A stretch of 64,000 nucleotides of DNA from Hyphomicrobiales bacterium (GTDB taxonomy: Bacteria > Pseudomonadota > Alphaproteobacteria > Rhizobiales > Beijerinckiaceae), in contig JAIXYZ010000001.1 of NCBI GenBank assembly GCA_027489955.1, positions 1 through 64,000 of the forward strand. Direction: 5' to 3'. The first letter of the stretch is position 1. Each line of letters begins with the position of its first letter. The notes beneath the pieces are model-generated. The model searched no databases and was not told the origin of the DNA. It was given only the letters and a program-made list of their open reading frames with translations. A program made the translations under genes and the position numbers. Of this stretch, positions 1 to 7,753 are shown piece by piece.

Positions 1-282
1 ATCGTCCTTGGCGGCGCGCAGTTCCTCGCCCAGGAGGCGCACCAGCTCGCCCCGGCGCGGGGCGGGAACGGCGCGCCAGGCCAGAAAGGCCGCATGGGCC
101 CGCCCGATCGCGGCGCGGGTGTCGTCGGGGCTCGTCTCGCGGACGTGCGCCAGCGTCTCCCCGGTGATCGGCGAGCGGGCCGGCAACGTGCCCTCCTGCA
201 AGGCCGTCGCCTGCATGCCGAGGCGCCGGAGGATGGATGCGACCTCGGCGGCGAGATCGGTGGCAGGCATCTGGACGTTCAT
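1..282 (-). CDS. amaB: L-aminoadipate-semialdehyde dehydrogenase, ALDH7 type (N-terminal part only)
   Basis: Only the first 94 residues are present; the gene runs off the left edge. The protein starts MNVQMPATDLAAEV and contains RSPITGETLAHV and AFLAWRAVPAPRRGELVRLL, the substrate-entry part of an NAD-dependent aldehyde dehydrogenase and close to the ALDH7/AmaB subfamily. Family members oxidise alpha-aminoadipate semialdehyde (piperideine-6-carboxylate) to 2-aminoadipate in lysine and pipecolate breakdown. The start lies 22 bp after the stop of the D-2-hydroxyglutarate dehydrogenase gene, so it is probably the third gene of one operon with hglS. The catalytic Cys and Glu are outside the window. 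Another ALDH subfamily cannot be excluded from this fragment, but the neighbours favour the lysine role. Confidence 0.75.
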   Translation of the reverse strand, partial: MNVQMPATDLAAEVASILRRLGMQATALQEGTLPARSPITGETLAHVRETSPDDTRAAIGRAHAAFLAWRAVPAPRRGELVRLLGEELRAAKDD

Positions 283-304
283 CGTCGCGTCTCCTTCGGG
301 ATGC

Positions 305-1747
305 TCAGCGGGCGCCCTGCGCCGCCGGAGGCGGGCCGAGCCGGGGGGTTCCAAGCGGGTGGTGGGTGATGGCTCCGAGCAGTGCCCCGGTGACCCGCTT
401 GAGGGCGTCCGGCGCATAGGCGTCGTAGAAGACCTGGTTGGCGCGGCCGAGCCCGTGCTCGGCGCTGAAGCTGCCGCCGAACCGGGTCACCGCCTCGCCC
501 ATCACAAAGGCCCGCAGCGCCTCGATGGACTCGCGCGGGACCGGGCCCGCCGCGTGCGGATGGACCAGGTTGAAATGAACCCCGCCGTCGCCGACATGGC
601 CGAAATCGCAGACGCGCCAGGCCGGATGGCGGGCGCCAAGCTCCGCGAGCATGAACCGGCGGAAGGCCGGCAGATCGGCCCGCCGGAAGGAGAGGTCGAA
701 GCCGAGCAGATGGCCGGAGGCCTTGAGCCCCTCGGAGATGGCGTGGCGCAGGGCCCAGGCCTCGTCGCTGCGCGCGACCAGCGCATCCGCGAGCGGAGCG
801 TCGTCCCGCTCCCAGATGCGGGTCAGGATGCCTTCCAGCACCGCGTCGAGCGGCGCTTCCCCGTCCGCATTCGCCCAGCTGCGGGTCAGCTCGACGAGAA
901 CGGCATAGGCGGGGATCTCCCCTCGCGCGAACGGATTGCGCACCGCTGGCGCGTGGGCAATGGCCGCCTGCATCGCGGGGCGGGACATGCCTTCGAAGGC
1001 CGACAGGTACTCGCCCGCCAGTTCCTCGAACAGCACGAGAAGCTCGACAAGCGCGTCGTCGTCGCGGGGCACCAGGATCGCGGTCGCGGTCTGGGCGGGG
1101 CGACGGTGAACCTCGACCACCGCCTGCGTCACCACGCCGAAGGCGCCGCAGGAGCCGATGAAGAGCTGCTTGAGATCGGCCCCGACATTGTTCTTGCGCA
1201 GGGGTGAGGCGAGGTCGAGCACCGTGCCCTGCGCATCCGGCAGCACCACCTCCAGACCCAGCACGTTGCGGCGCACGTCGCCATAGCGCAGGAAGCGCGC
1301 CCCACCCGTATTGGTGGCAACCATGCCGCCCATCATCGGATCGGCCCCGAGGTCAATCGGGAAGAAAAGGCCGTGGGGCTCGAGCGCCTCGTTCAGGGCC
1401 GAGAGCCGCACGCCGGCCCCGACCCGTGCGGTCCGGTTCGCCGGATCGAGATCGAGCCCGCGCAGGCGCTCCAGGCTGAGGACGCCCTGCCGCCCGGACA
1501 TGTCGGGCGTCGAGCCGGAGACGAGACCGGTATTGCCCGATTGCGGCACGAGATGGATCGCGTGGCGCACGCAATAGGCGACCACCTGCGACACCTCGCG
1601 CGTGTCGGCGGGGCGCACCACGAAGGCGGCCCGCCCGCGATCGTGCCGGGCGCCCTGCTCATAGGGACCGGTATCGCTGCCCGGTCCCACGAGGTGGGAC
1701 GCGCCGACGATTCCGGCGACGGCGTCGAGATGGGCAAGGTCGATCAT
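305..1747 (-). CDS. FAD-binding oxidoreductase, probable D-2-hydroxyglutarate dehydrogenase
   Basis: The 480-residue protein has the two-domain layout of the FAD-linked D-2-hydroxyacid dehydrogenases. An N-terminal FAD-binding half contains VPQSGNTGLVSGSTPD (about residues 73-88). A C-terminal FAD-oxidase half contains GHVGDGGVHFNLVHP, the His-rich metal and substrate site, and SAEHGLGRANQVFY near the end. Glycolate or D-lactate dehydrogenases share this fold. D-2-hydroxyglutarate is the likely substrate because the gene lies 13 bp downstream of hglS, whose product makes exactly that compound. The product would be 2-oxoglutarate, with electrons passed to an electron-transfer flavoprotein or the quinone pool. 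Length is normal for the family. The assignment to D-2-hydroxyglutarate rests on context and family resemblance, not on specificity residues. Confidence 0.85.
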   Translation of the reverse strand: MIDLAHLDAVAGIVGASHLVGPGSDTGPYEQGARHDRGRAAFVVRPADTREVSQVVAYCVRHAIHLVPQSGNTGLVSGSTPDMSGRQGVLSLERLRGLDLDPANRTARVGAGVRLSALNEALEPHGLFFPIDLGADPMMGGMVATNTGGARFLRYGDVRRNVLGLEVVLPDAQGTVLDLASPLRKNNVGADLKQLFIGSCGAFGVVTQAVVEVHRRPAQTATAILVPRDDDALVELLVLFEELAGEYLSAFEGMSRPAMQAAIAHAPAVRNPFARGEIPAYAVLVELTRSWANADGEAPLDAVLEGILTRIWERDDAPLADALVARSDEAWALRHAISEGLKASGHLLGFDLSFRRADLPAFRRFMLAELGARHPAWRVCDFGHVGDGGVHFNLVHPHAAGPVPRESIEALRAFVMGEAVTRFGGSFSAEHGLGRANQVFYDAYAPDALKRVTGALLGAITHHPLGTPRLGPPPAAQGAR

Positions 1748-1760
1748 CGGGGCGATCCGC

Positions 1761-3155
1761 TCATGCCGCGGAGGCGCCGAGCGCCCGCAGGCACCGGTCG
1801 ATCGAGGCCCGCTCGATGTCCTCGTAGAGCCGGAATTCGTCCGCGACGGGGGCGCCGAGCGCGGCCTCGAAAGCCTCCCGGTTGGGGCTGCGCGCGAAGG
1901 ACTGGGCGGCGCCTTCGCCGAGATTGGACTGGAAGATGCCCGCCGCGCTTACCGGCAGGAAATCCTCGTAGACGATGGGATGGACAACGACGTCACCGGC
2001 CGCGACCAGGTCTTCGATGGAGGCGCCGGGCCGGGCGCCGGACACGCCCTGCGCCACCGCATACTCGAAATAGGCGAGCCCGCGCGCCCGCAATTCCGCG
2101 TAGCTGTCGGGGAAGTCGGAGAACACGTCCGCCAGGATCGCGGCGGCCGCGGCCGGTCCGGCCTTCTCTTCCTTCTGGCGCGCCTGCGCCCTGGCGAGCA
2201 GCTGGTCGTAGAGGGCGCGGCCCGCGGGCGTGAGCGCGACGCCGCGCTGCTCGATCTCGCCGAACCGCGCCGTATGGGTGCCTTGCACGAAGGCGCCGGT
2301 TTCGTCCCGGAAGGCGACCGGTTCCTCCAGGGCCTTGAAAGAGGTCTGGCGCAGGAGGATCGGGCAGCGGCGGCGCGGCGGGCCCTCGATCGTCTCCTTC
2401 GGCGCGATGCCGCGCGCCGGCATCAGTTCCTGGACGCGGTCGATGTCGAGCGTGCGGGGCGTCAAATGGTTGATGTGCGGCCCCCGGAACGACACGACGT
2501 CGGCCAGAAGCCGGTGGCTGCGGTGGAGCCGCTCGTAGAGGTCGCGCGAGACGAGCGCCCGGTCGTGCCAGCGGAAGGTCTCCAGCGCCTCCTGGATGAA
2601 GGTCTCGGCTTCCTCAGCCGACAATCCGCCCTGACGTTCGGCGCGCCCGATCAGGTCCCGCACGCCGGGGGTGAAGATGTCCCGGCGCGAAAGCGCCTTC
2701 TCGGCGTCAGCCCGCAGATCGGGATCGGCCACGAGGTCGAGGCGCAGCAGGGAGGTGAAGACGCGGAACGGGTTCGTCTTGAGCGCGGCCTCCGTCATCG
2801 GCCGGAACGCCGTGGCGTGGACCGGGATGCCCGCGGCCGACAGGTCGTAATAGCCGACCGGATACATGCCCATGACCGCGAAGACACGCCGCATCGTCGC
2901 CAGTTCAGCCGGCGTGCCGAGGCGGATGGCGCCGTGGCGCTCCTCCGAGATCCGGTCGAGGGAGTCCGTCGCCTCCAGACCCTCGCGCAGGGCGGGGTCG
3001 GCCGCCATGGCCTGCCGATTCACCTCCGCGACGAGCTCCATCAGCGTCCCGTAGGCCGGCACCTCCTGGCGATACATGCGGGACATGGCTTGCGCGAAAC
3101 GGCGGCGGATCTCGTGGGGCGGCACGACATGGGCGGACACGGCAAACTCCTGCAT
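1761..3155 (-). CDS. hglS: 2-oxoadipate dioxygenase/decarboxylase HglS (DUF1338 family)
   Basis: The protein is 464 residues long from the ATG at 3155, the same size as the characterised Pseudomonas putida HglS. That enzyme uses Fe(II) and O2 to convert 2-oxoadipate to D-2-hydroxyglutarate and CO2 in D-lysine catabolism. Diagnostic segments are EVPAYGTLMELVAEVN (31-46), ISEERHGAIRLGT (69-81), FRGPHINHLTPRTLDID (223-239), ARFGEIEQRG (296-305) and YEDFLPVSAAGIFQSNLG. His74, His230 and Glu300 fall where the metal-binding triad is expected, and Arg78 matches the substrate-contacting arginine after the first His. The frame stays open far upstream, but the LysR gene is divergent and the homologous N-terminus begins at MQEFAV. 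It is first in an operon with the two genes that handle its product. Confidence 0.93.
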   Translation of the reverse strand: MQEFAVSAHVVPPHEIRRRFAQAMSRMYRQEVPAYGTLMELVAEVNRQAMAADPALREGLEATDSLDRISEERHGAIRLGTPAELATMRRVFAVMGMYPVGYYDLSAAGIPVHATAFRPMTEAALKTNPFRVFTSLLRLDLVADPDLRADAEKALSRRDIFTPGVRDLIGRAERQGGLSAEEAETFIQEALETFRWHDRALVSRDLYERLHRSHRLLADVVSFRGPHINHLTPRTLDIDRVQELMPARGIAPKETIEGPPRRRCPILLRQTSFKALEEPVAFRDETGAFVQGTHTARFGEIEQRGVALTPAGRALYDQLLARAQARQKEEKAGPAAAAAILADVFSDFPDSYAELRARGLAYFEYAVAQGVSGARPGASIEDLVAAGDVVVHPIVYEDFLPVSAAGIFQSNLGEGAAQSFARSPNREAFEAALGAPVADEFRLYEDIERASIDRCLRALGASAA

Positions 3156-3233
3156 CCATTCTTTGACCGCATCGTAATCGAGGACGTATCGTCGTTCTTG
3201 CGCCGTTTTCTCCGGTTTGCATGAGAGAACAGA

Positions 3234-4181
3234 ATGAACTTGAGCCGCCGTCATCTGCCCTCGCTCATGGAGCTCGTCGCGTTCGAGCGCGCGGCCAGCC
3301 ATGGCAGCTTCACCCGGGCCGCGGAGGAGCTGAGCCTCACGCAAGGCGCGGTCAGCCGGCAGATCCGGAGCCTGGAGGAGACGCTGGGGATATCGCTCTT
3401 CGTGCGTGTCCGGCGCTCCGTGGTCCTCACCGATGCGGGCCGCCTGTACCTGAACGATGTGGGGCGCATCCTCCGCGACCTGCAGGCGGCGACCGAGCGT
3501 GCTTCGGCCTTCGGCGCCAAGGACGTCATCAGCCTCGCCGTGCTGCCGACCTTCGCCACACGCTGGCTGATGCCGCGGATTCCCGATTTCGTGGCCGGCC
3601 ATCCCGGCGTGACGATCCACTTCATGGTGAGGCTCGAGCCCTTCAGCTTCGACGAGGAGCCCTGCGACGCCGCCATCCATTTCGGCGACGGCGCGTGGCC
3701 GGGTGCCCGGACCTTCCGTCTGTGCAACGAGCAGATCGTGGCGGTCGGCAGCCCCGCGCTGCTTCAGCGGGAGCGCCTGCGCAGGCCGGCGGACGTGCTG
3801 CGCGCCACGCTCCTGCACCAGATCACCCGCCCCGATGCCTGGTCGGACTGGCTCCACCGGCAGGGCGTCGAGGCGCAGGGCGCCTTGCGCGGGCCGCGGC
3901 TGGAGCAGTTCGGCATGATTGCGGAAGCGGCCATTGCCGGGCTGGGGATCGCGCTGGTCCCGCGGTTCCTGGTGGAGCCGGAGCTTGCGGACGGGCGCCT
4001 GGCCCTCATCGAGGCGCCGCCGGTCGAGAGCCGCAGCGCGTACTGGTTCGTCGTTCCCGAGCGCAAGCTCGACGACCCTCTCATCCGGGCCTTCGGAGCA
4101 TGGATCGCCGGGGAGACGGCCTATGCCCGCCGCCGGAGCGAGGACCTGGCGCGCGGCGCCGGCCTGGCTCCGGCCTCCTGA
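3234..4181 (+). CDS. LysR-family transcriptional regulator, divergent from hglS operon
   Basis: This 315-residue protein has a LysR winged-helix N-terminus (FTRAAEELSLTQGAVSRQIR, about residues 26-45, with LEETLGISLF after it) and a periplasmic-binding-protein-like effector domain beginning around residue 95 (SLAVLPTFATRWLMPRI). The LPTFATRWL segment places it in the GcvA/AmpR-like subgroup. It is transcribed away from hglS with 78 bp between the two starts, the usual arrangement for a LysR protein controlling the divergent operon. The likely effector is an intermediate of lysine or aminoadipate catabolism, but this is inferred from position only. I could not find a convincing T-N11-A palindrome in the short intergenic region. 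Confidence 0.88.
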   Translation: MNLSRRHLPSLMELVAFERAASHGSFTRAAEELSLTQGAVSRQIRSLEETLGISLFVRVRRSVVLTDAGRLYLNDVGRILRDLQAATERASAFGAKDVISLAVLPTFATRWLMPRIPDFVAGHPGVTIHFMVRLEPFSFDEEPCDAAIHFGDGAWPGARTFRLCNEQIVAVGSPALLQRERLRRPADVLRATLLHQITRPDAWSDWLHRQGVEAQGALRGPRLEQFGMIAEAAIAGLGIALVPRFLVEPELADGRLALIEAPPVESRSAYWFVVPERKLDDPLIRAFGAWIAGETAYARRRSEDLARGAGLAPAS

Positions 4182-4251
4182 GTGCAAGGCCATCCGGCGC
4201 AGCCGGCCAGGCGGGAGAACCTGGTGACCGCGCCGGACGCCGGCGGCTGCC

Positions 4252-5235
4252 TCAGTCGAGCGTGATCTTGGCCGCGGCGGCGATGTCGGACCGCAGCTTC
4301 ATGTCGGCCTTGAGGAAGGTGGCGAACGAGGCCGGATCGCCCAGGCCGCCCTGCATCGTCACCGTCTTGCGCCAGGCCTGACGGTCATCGGTGGAGAAAT
4401 AGGCCACGATCTCCTTGTTGAGACGGGCGATGACGGCGGGGTCGACCCCAGCGGGCGCGGCGATGCCGTACCATTCGGTGACGTCATAGTCCGGATAGCC
4501 GGATTCCGCGACGGTCGGCACGTCCGGCAGGCTGGGCACGCGGGCAGCGCCCGTCACGGCGATCGGCCGGATGCGGCCTGCCTCGATCAGCGACAGGGCC
4601 GAGGCCGGGCTGATGATGCCGACAAGGATCTGGCCGCCGACGAGGTCCTGGTTGACCGGCGCCGCACCCTTGTAGGGCACGTGCACCATGTCGATGCCCG
4701 CCTTCTGCTTGAGCAGTTCCCCGGAGAAGTGCTGGGCCAGGCCCACGCCGGGCGTGCCGTAGCTGAGCTTGCCGGGATTGGCCTTGGCGTAGTCGACCAG
4801 CTCCTTGAGCGTCTTGGCCGGCAGCGACGGATGGGCTGCGATCAGCAGCGGGATCTGGCCGATCAGCGCGACGGGAGCCAGGTCCTTGCCCGGGTCGAAG
4901 TTCAGCTTGGCGCCCATGGCGGGCATCGAGGACCAGGAGCTGAACATCATCGAGATCGTGTGCCCGTCCTTGGGCGCCTTGGCGAGCTGCTCGGCGGCGA
5001 TCATGCCGCTGGCGCCGGGCTTGTTCTCCACGATGACCGGCTGGCCGAGGCCCTTCGAGAGCGGCTCCTGGAGGCTGCGGGCGAGAATGTCCGTCAGGCC
5101 GCCGGGCGGCGTGCCGACCATGAACTTCACGGGCTGGCTCGGCCAAGTCTGGGCCGTGGCGGGCCCGGCCAGCAGGCCGGCGGCCACAAGGGCCGTGCCG
5201 AAGACGGAAGCGGTCGAGCGCGTGAGACGTCGCAT
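4252..5235 (-). CDS. Tripartite tricarboxylate transporter receptor (Bug family)
   Basis: This 327-residue periplasmic solute-binding protein is of the Bug/TctC family. It starts with an Arg-rich signal peptide (MRRLTRSTASVFGTALVAAG) and a cleavage-type ATAQ before TWPSQPVKFMVGTPPGG, the typical family N-terminus. SYGTPGVGLAQHFSGELLKQ and MVHVPYKGAAPVNQDLVGG are the conserved ligand-lobe motifs. I chose the ATG at 5235 because AGGGGA lies 6 bases ahead of it; an ATG two codons earlier has no such spacing. It is divergent from an ornithine-cyclodeaminase-family gene. No membrane subunits adjoin it; the TctBA pair 4 kb away may be its partner, as Bug proteins often outnumber their permeases. 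The ligand is unknown. Confidence 0.9.
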   Translation of the reverse strand: MRRLTRSTASVFGTALVAAGLLAGPATAQTWPSQPVKFMVGTPPGGLTDILARSLQEPLSKGLGQPVIVENKPGASGMIAAEQLAKAPKDGHTISMMFSSWSSMPAMGAKLNFDPGKDLAPVALIGQIPLLIAAHPSLPAKTLKELVDYAKANPGKLSYGTPGVGLAQHFSGELLKQKAGIDMVHVPYKGAAPVNQDLVGGQILVGIISPASALSLIEAGRIRPIAVTGAARVPSLPDVPTVAESGYPDYDVTEWYGIAAPAGVDPAVIARLNKEIVAYFSTDDRQAWRKTVTMQGGLGDPASFATFLKADMKLRSDIAAAAKITLD

Positions 5236-5356
5236 GGTCATTCCCCTGTCATTTTAATCTTGGCCGCATGATGCGGAGCGCGTCCTGCGGACTGCAACCG
5301 CGCCGTGCGTCATGGATGCATGCGCAAAACTCACCGAAGCGGCGGCTCGCGCCGGT

Positions 5357-5371
5357 ATGCGGCGGGGTCAT
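5357..5371. promoter_or_regulatory. Degenerate 15-bp LysR-type palindrome between divergent genes
   Basis: The site reads ATGCG-GCGGG-GTCAT. Its right arm and T-N11-A spacing match the better palindromes at 8890-8904 and 12062-12076, but the left arm is imperfect. It lies between the divergent Bug receptor and the first ornithine-cyclodeaminase-family gene. It is weak alone and is listed because of the repeated placement. Confidence 0.3.
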
Positions 5372-5462
5372 GAACGTGTGAGCGGGCGGTCTCTTTCTGG
5401 CGGGGCCGCTTCGGGTTTGATTGGGCCGATCACGCGCCGCAGCGTTCGGCCACAGGGACCCG

Positions 5463-6437
5463 ATGACACATAGTTTCGGCTATTTTCCACGCGACCTGCT
5501 CGAGCGCAGCGGGCTGACGGGACTGGATTTCCTGCCCGCGCTCGAGGAGGTCTTCGGACTTCACGCCCGCGGCGCCTGCGCGATGCCCTCGCCCATCTAT
5601 TTCCGGCGGCGGGACGACCAGTTCTGCAACGCGCTGGTCACCTGGGTTCCCGAATGGGGCTTCACCAGCGGCAAGCTCCAGCTCGGCGATCCCGACAATC
5701 TCAAGGTCGGCCGCCCGCAGGTGCAGGGCCTGCTCGTCCTGTTCGACGACACGGCGAGCCTGCCGATCGCGCTGATGGAAGCCGGTTGGGTCACGGCCAT
5801 GCGGTCGGTCGGGGTATCAGGGCTGTTCGCCAGGAGCCTGGCGCCGTCCGGGGCGGAGACACTGGGCCTCGTCGGCGCCGGATTGCAGGGCCGCCTTCAT
5901 CTGGACATGCTCCCGGCCCTCCTGCCCTCGCTGAAGCGCTGCGTCATCCACGACGTCGTGCCGGAGCGGGCTGCGGCCTTGGCGGAATGGGCGCGCGCCA
6001 GTGCGGCCATCCCGGTGGAGGTCGCCGGTTCGGCGCGGGACTGCGTGAGCCAGGCGGACGTGCTGGTGACCGCGACGGTCATCACCGCCGCGCGGCAGCC
6101 CTTCATCGAGGACGGATGGCTGCGCAAGGACTGCCTGATCCTGGCGCTCGACCGCGATTGCTGCTTCAGCGACGGGGCGCTCTCATCGATGTCCGCCTAT
6201 GCCTCGGACGACCGCCGCTATTTCGACCACGCGAAGGCGCACGAGGACGCGTTCGGCGCAATCCCCCGGCTGGATTTCGACATCGCCGAACTGGTGACGG
6301 GGACGGCTCCGGCCGCATCGCGGACCGGACGGACCCTGACCATGGCGATCGGACTTCCGATCGCGGACCTTGCCGGCGCCGTGACGGTCTGGCGAAAGCT
6401 GGGCCACCAGCCGCAGATCACCCGCCTGCCATTCTGA
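5463..6437 (+). CDS. Ornithine cyclodeaminase/mu-crystallin family protein (paralogue 1)
   Basis: This 324-residue NAD(P)-dependent enzyme of the OCD/mu-crystallin family starts at MTHSFGYFPRDLLERSG. The Rossmann fold is seen in LGLVGAGLQGRLHLDML (about residues 138-154), and FTSGKLQLGDP carries a lysine in the place of the family's substrate lysine. Members include ornithine and lysine cyclodeaminases, alanine dehydrogenase and ketimine (piperideine- or pyrroline-2-carboxylate) reductases. This one resembles paralogue 2 at 6782-7753 more than paralogue 3, for example in FFSSMMSW/QFCNALVTW-type segments. It is followed after 12 bp by a tautomerase gene, so the two probably form an operon. The substrate cannot be read from the sequence; an imine or amino acid linked to the neighbouring lysine genes is a reasonable guess. 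Confidence 0.85.
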   Translation: MTHSFGYFPRDLLERSGLTGLDFLPALEEVFGLHARGACAMPSPIYFRRRDDQFCNALVTWVPEWGFTSGKLQLGDPDNLKVGRPQVQGLLVLFDDTASLPIALMEAGWVTAMRSVGVSGLFARSLAPSGAETLGLVGAGLQGRLHLDMLPALLPSLKRCVIHDVVPERAAALAEWARASAAIPVEVAGSARDCVSQADVLVTATVITAARQPFIEDGWLRKDCLILALDRDCCFSDGALSSMSAYASDDRRYFDHAKAHEDAFGAIPRLDFDIAELVTGTAPAASRTGRTLTMAIGLPIADLAGAVTVWRKLGHQPQITRLPF

Positions 6438-6449
6438 GGAGCCCTGTCC

Positions 6450-6671
6450 ATGCCGGTTGTCCGGGTCGAACTTCTTGCCGGCCGCAGCGAGGCGCAGAAG
6501 CGCGCCGCCGCCAAGGCGATCACCGATGCGCTGGTCTCGACCTGCGGCACGCAGGCCCACGACGTGACCGTGGTGTTCGTGGACAGCGATCCCGGCGACT
6601 GGTTCGTCGCCGGCCGCAGCGTCCGGCCGGGACCTGCTCCCCTGGCGAGCGCGGGCGAGGGCCGCTCCTGA
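6450..6671 (+). CDS. 4-oxalocrotonate tautomerase family protein
   Basis: This 73-residue protein begins MPVVRVELLAGRSEAQKRAA. After removal of Met the amino-terminal proline is the catalytic base of the tautomerase superfamily, and the beta-alpha-beta pattern (AAAKAITDALVSTCG, then VTVVFVD) fits a small hexameric 4-OT-like subunit. These enzymes interconvert 2-hydroxydienoates and oxo-acids or, more generally, enol and keto forms. A GAGGAG ribosome site precedes the start. It is 12 bp downstream of an OCD-family gene, suggesting enamine/imine or enol/keto isomerisation coupled to that enzyme. The C-terminal 20 residues are Gly/Pro/Ala-rich and look like a family-specific tail. Confidence 0.85.
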   Translation: MPVVRVELLAGRSEAQKRAAAKAITDALVSTCGTQAHDVTVVFVDSDPGDWFVAGRSVRPGPAPLASAGEGRS

Positions 6672-6781
6672 CGGAGCCGCCCCTTTTTTCATGACGGTAC
6701 GGGCTTGAAGCGCGCGTCTTGCTGGCGAGCGCGGAACGCGCCGCGCGGCTTCGATCGCCGCCTGCGGCCCGTTCAGTTATG

Positions 6782-7753
6782 TCAGAGGCGGCTGGCCACC
6801 AGGCGGGCGAGGGCGAGATCCTCCATGGAGGACCCCAGCATGACCGCAAGCCGCCGGCCGGCGCGGGGCCAGACGGGCTCGGGCGCGGCGGTCATGGCCG
6901 CCATGTCCATGTCCGGCTCGGGCACGGCGTGCATCACGTCGAGCGAGGCCTTCTTGTAGCGGAACTGGGCGATGTCGTTGGTCGTGACCACGCCGAAGCT
7001 CGCTATGGCGGCATCGGTCAGCATCGCGCACTGGTCGATGGAGACGAAGACGCAGTCCTCGCTCAGGATGCGCGGATCGATTTCCGGCTGGCGCGACTTG
7101 CGCAGGGTGGTCGCCGACACGACCACGTGCGCGTCGACGACCGCTTCGGCCATGGTGGCGCAGCGGGCGACCGGCACCCCGAGGTCCGAGAGCCCATCGC
7201 GCGCCGCCTCGGCGGTCGCGGGCAGGCGGTCGTAGAGGCGGATCTCCTCCAGATCGGGCAGGTGCGGGGCGATGAGCCTGGCATGGGCGAGACCCTGCAC
7301 GCCGCATCCCAGGATCGCGAGGGTGCGGGCGGTGCTGCCCCCCAGTTTGTCCACCGCCACCATCGAGGCGGCAGGCGTGCGGTTCGCCGTGAGCCAGGCT
7401 GAGTCCATCACCGCGCGCATCCCGCCGGTTTCGGCATCCGCCAGCACGTAGAGCCCCTGGAGGAACGGGAGGCCGCGGGCCGGATTGGCGCCGTCGCCGC
7501 TCTGGAACTTGCACCCCGCGATGCCCCAGGCCTCCGACCAGCTCATCATCGAGCTGAAGAATGCCTGGTCCGAACGGCGCACGAAGGTCATGGGCGGCGC
7601 CACGATGTCGCCGGAGGCCTTGCGGCGGAAACCTTCCTCCAGCGCTCCGACCTTCATCTGGGGCGTGAGCGCCAGGTCGTCGAGCGCGCGGGCGGACAGG
7701 ATCAGGATCGATCCGTCGTCGCGGCGGGCGGGGCGAAAAGCGGTCTGGCTCAT
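6782..7753 (-). CDS. Ornithine cyclodeaminase/mu-crystallin family protein (paralogue 2)
   Basis: This 323-residue protein of the OCD/mu-crystallin family has a Rossmann motif LAILGCGVQGLAHARLI (about residues 147-163) and GIAGCKFQSGDG, which has lysine at the family's substrate position. Late segments such as SLDVMHAVPEPDMDMAAM and AVMLGSSMEDLALARLV match the C-terminal dimerisation and helix region. Its ATG overlaps the stop of the upstream Bug receptor gene by ATGA, so the two are translationally coupled and probably serve one substrate: the receptor binds a compound that this enzyme or its product pathway metabolises. The reaction is probably a cyclodeamination or ketimine reduction; the exact substrate is unknown. 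It converges on the tautomerase gene. Confidence 0.86.
   Translation of the reverse strand: MSQTAFRPARRDDGSILILSARALDDLALTPQMKVGALEEGFRRKASGDIVAPPMTFVRRSDQAFFSSMMSWSEAWGIAGCKFQSGDGANPARGLPFLQGLYVLADAETGGMRAVMDSAWLTANRTPAASMVAVDKLGGSTARTLAILGCGVQGLAHARLIAPHLPDLEEIRLYDRLPATAEAARDGLSDLGVPVARCATMAEAVVDAHVVVSATTLRKSRQPEIDPRILSEDCVFVSIDQCAMLTDAAIASFGVVTTNDIAQFRYKKASLDVMHAVPEPDMDMAAMTAAPEPVWPRAGRRLAVMLGSSMEDLALARLVASRL

Noticed and set aside
3156-3233. LysR operator between hglS and its regulator
   Set aside because: I could not find a clean palindrome with T-N11-A spacing in this 78-bp gap.
1761-4193. An 810-codon minus-strand frame that contains hglS and continues across the LysR gene
   Set aside because: Family homology begins at the ATG at 3155; the rest is antisense of the LysR gene, and its extra residues have no domain pattern.
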